64,000 nucleotides of DNA from Colias croceus. Its lineage: Eukaryota > Arthropoda > Insecta > Lepidoptera > Pieridae. Within the stretch, counting starts at the first letter, position 1, and the number at the start of each line of letters is the position of its first letter. Where the stretch lies: contig NC_059546.1 in the NCBI RefSeq assembly GCF_905220415.1, forward strand, positions 9,114,001 through 9,178,000, in the 5' to 3' direction. The notes beneath the pieces are model-generated. The model was not told where the DNA came from, ran no database searches, and saw only the letters and a program-made list of their open reading frames with translations. The translations under genes were made by a program, and so were the position numbers. Shown one piece after another: positions 62,449 to 64,000 of this stretch.

Positions 62449-63018
62449 GTTCAGGATACATCGCCCATTTTTGAAAGTGACTACTATCAAGCTAATTTTC
62501 CGTTTGTAGCTTTATTTTGATGAGACGCCCAATAATTTCGTGTACGAAAGTCTCGATTGTGGTAGCTAACAGAGATAATAAGGATACAAATTTTTGATTT
62601 GATGGTTCTCAAATATTTATTACTAACTGAATTTTTTTTTTCGTTCAATCTCAAGATAATTACCCAAATTATTCGAAAAAATATTTGTCCTACAAAATCT
62701 ATGGTTGGTTCAAAGAGTCCCCCTTTCCAAAGTGTATCGATAACGAGGTCATCATAAATGATTACTAACAAGCTGATTTTTTTGTTTTCACTTAATTAAT
62801 GTTTATATAATTCAACAGACATATTGTCCTACAAATTGCGTAATATGTAAATATTTGAGAACCATCAAATCAAAAAATTTTATCCTTGTTATCTCTGTTA
62901 GCTACCACAATCGAGAGTTTCGTACACGAAATTATTCGGTGTCTCATCAAAATAAAGCTACAAACGGAAAATCAGCTTGATAGTAGTCACTTGCAAAAAT
63001 GGGCGATGTATCCTGAAC
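62449..63018. mobile_element. 570-base element with long inverted repeats and TA duplication
   Basis: TA precedes 62449 and follows 63018. The inverted arms are about 165 bases: GTTCAGGATACATCGCCCAT at the left, and its exact complement at the right. They run on through AGTGACTACTATCAAGCT to ATTTGATGGTTCTCAAATAT. The TA duplication suggests a Tc1/mariner-type MITE. Confidence 0.85.
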
Positions 63019-63020
63019 TA

Positions 63021-63600
63021 TATAGACTAGTAATTTTTATTATTTAAATTGTTAAACTATATTATTCTGTTTACGTTTTTAATAATATTTGTATGAACTC
63101 ATAAGGGAAGGCACTGTTTTTCTGAGACACAGGTAATAAATAACCTAGTTCAGAAGGCAGAGCAAAATTGTGAACCGAATATTATGTAAAATTTGCTAAT
63201 AAATATTATTTTTATTTATTTTTTTATAAGCTTCTTGGGAGCTTCCCATGTTTGACTCAGGTAAAAAAAACTTTTGTCATTGTCTATGGCTTCCTAACTA
63301 TCCACAGACCACGTGAAAGAAAGACATACAAACAAATAAACCAACACACATTCTTATTTATAATATTGGTAAGGTTATTTAAAATATTAGTAAGGAAGTA
63401 AGGAAAAAATAAAAATACTATGAGTTGATAATTTCTAAATAATTTAATACCAACAGGTGAATAAATTCGTATTTTTTTTTTTAACTTCAAATTACTTTAT
63501 AACATTTACATAGTAACTTAACAGATAAAAGTTATACGTTTAACTTATTAGCCTATAAAATATAAAAAAAATTAATTATCAACAAAATCTATGTATATAT
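63021..63600. other. AT-rich intergenic sequence
   Basis: No gene or repeat is recognised here. Confidence 0.45.
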
Positions 63601-64000
63601 TGGGTTACCTACTTGTAAAACACCAGCAACCTCGCAGGACAAGATAGCTAACATCATAAGTAACAATATTTGTTCTACGACTTTTGGCATAACGCAATAA
63701 ATTATTTTTAAATGTTTTTTAAACTTTTATTGTAGTTACTTTCGTAACATTTGTAAGTCTATGTTCTATTCATTATCGGATGGACAACGCGACGCCCCCT
63801 TCCCCCTCTCGTTCGCTTCTTGTTTACGTAATTTATGGGAGGCGTAGAGTTTATAATATTCAAACGGAAAATTAAATGAATATTTATTTTTGTATGAAAA
63901 TAAAATCTAACAAATTATCAAAAGTCGTAGAACAAATGTTGTTGCTTATGATGTTAGCTATCTTGTCCTGCCAGGTTGCCGGTGTTTTACAAGTAACCCT
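63601..64000. mobile_element. MITE with about 85-base inverted ends at the window edge
   Basis: The left arm GGGTTACCTACTTGTAAAAC continues CACCAGCAACC, CAGGACAAGATAGCTAACAT and GTTCTACGACTTTTG. The right arm is its complement with a few mismatches, running to the last base of the window. The right target site is outside the window, so the superfamily is open. Confidence 0.85.

Overview
The window is animal nuclear DNA, most likely from a moth or butterfly (Lepidoptera). It is AT-rich, the genes are split by introns with ordinary GT-AG borders, and the intergenic and intronic DNA is full of short retroposons that begin or end with CTAGC-type and TAATATTATAAA-type motifs and carry (CAGA)n stretches. 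PIF/Harbinger, Tigger, RTE and CR1/Jockey-group elements of the kinds common in Lepidoptera are also present. A fibrillar collagen, absent from Drosophila, and a Gyc-89D type guanylate cyclase fit an insect other than a fly.

Layout. (1) 1804-3260, minus: mitochondrial ribosomal protein S24, four exons. (2) 3787-7631, plus: an unrecognised secreted 957-residue mosaic protein with three single-exon copies of a new-looking repeat, helical linkers and three LDLa modules. It is followed at 7867-8736 by a secreted serine protease homologue that has lost its catalytic histidine. (3) 9318-12946, plus: a small protein with two DM9 repeats and a Pro/Gly/Tyr-rich head. (4) 14756-19700, plus: a secreted cysteine-rich protein with a VWC-like segment. 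(5) 20919-35764, minus: a complete 25-exon fibrillar collagen (signal peptide, VWC, about 1014-residue triple helix, COLFI). A non-LTR retrotransposon of about 3.35 kb sits in its last intron. (6) 42012-56138, plus: a 14-exon atypical soluble guanylate cyclase of the Gyc-89D type. Its heme domain carries a roughly 195-residue insert, and its introns hold a stack of nested transposons, an RTE insertion and decayed copies of its own exon 8. (7) 56941-64000: mainly transposons, including a Tigger element invaded by two PIF/Harbinger-type elements, non-LTR fragments and several long-inverted-repeat MITEs.

The genes do not form one pathway. Four of them (LDLa mosaic, protease homologue, cysteine-rich protein, collagen) are secreted. 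Only the LDLa mosaic and the protease homologue look as if they could be functionally linked, through tight head-to-tail spacing and the domain combination seen in modular haemolymph proteases. All exon models were built by eye from reading frame, splice sites and intron phase. In the five multi-exon genes and the cyclase the joined exon lengths add up to whole codons, which supports the models. The large reading frames on the opposite strand of the collagen and LINE regions are shadows.
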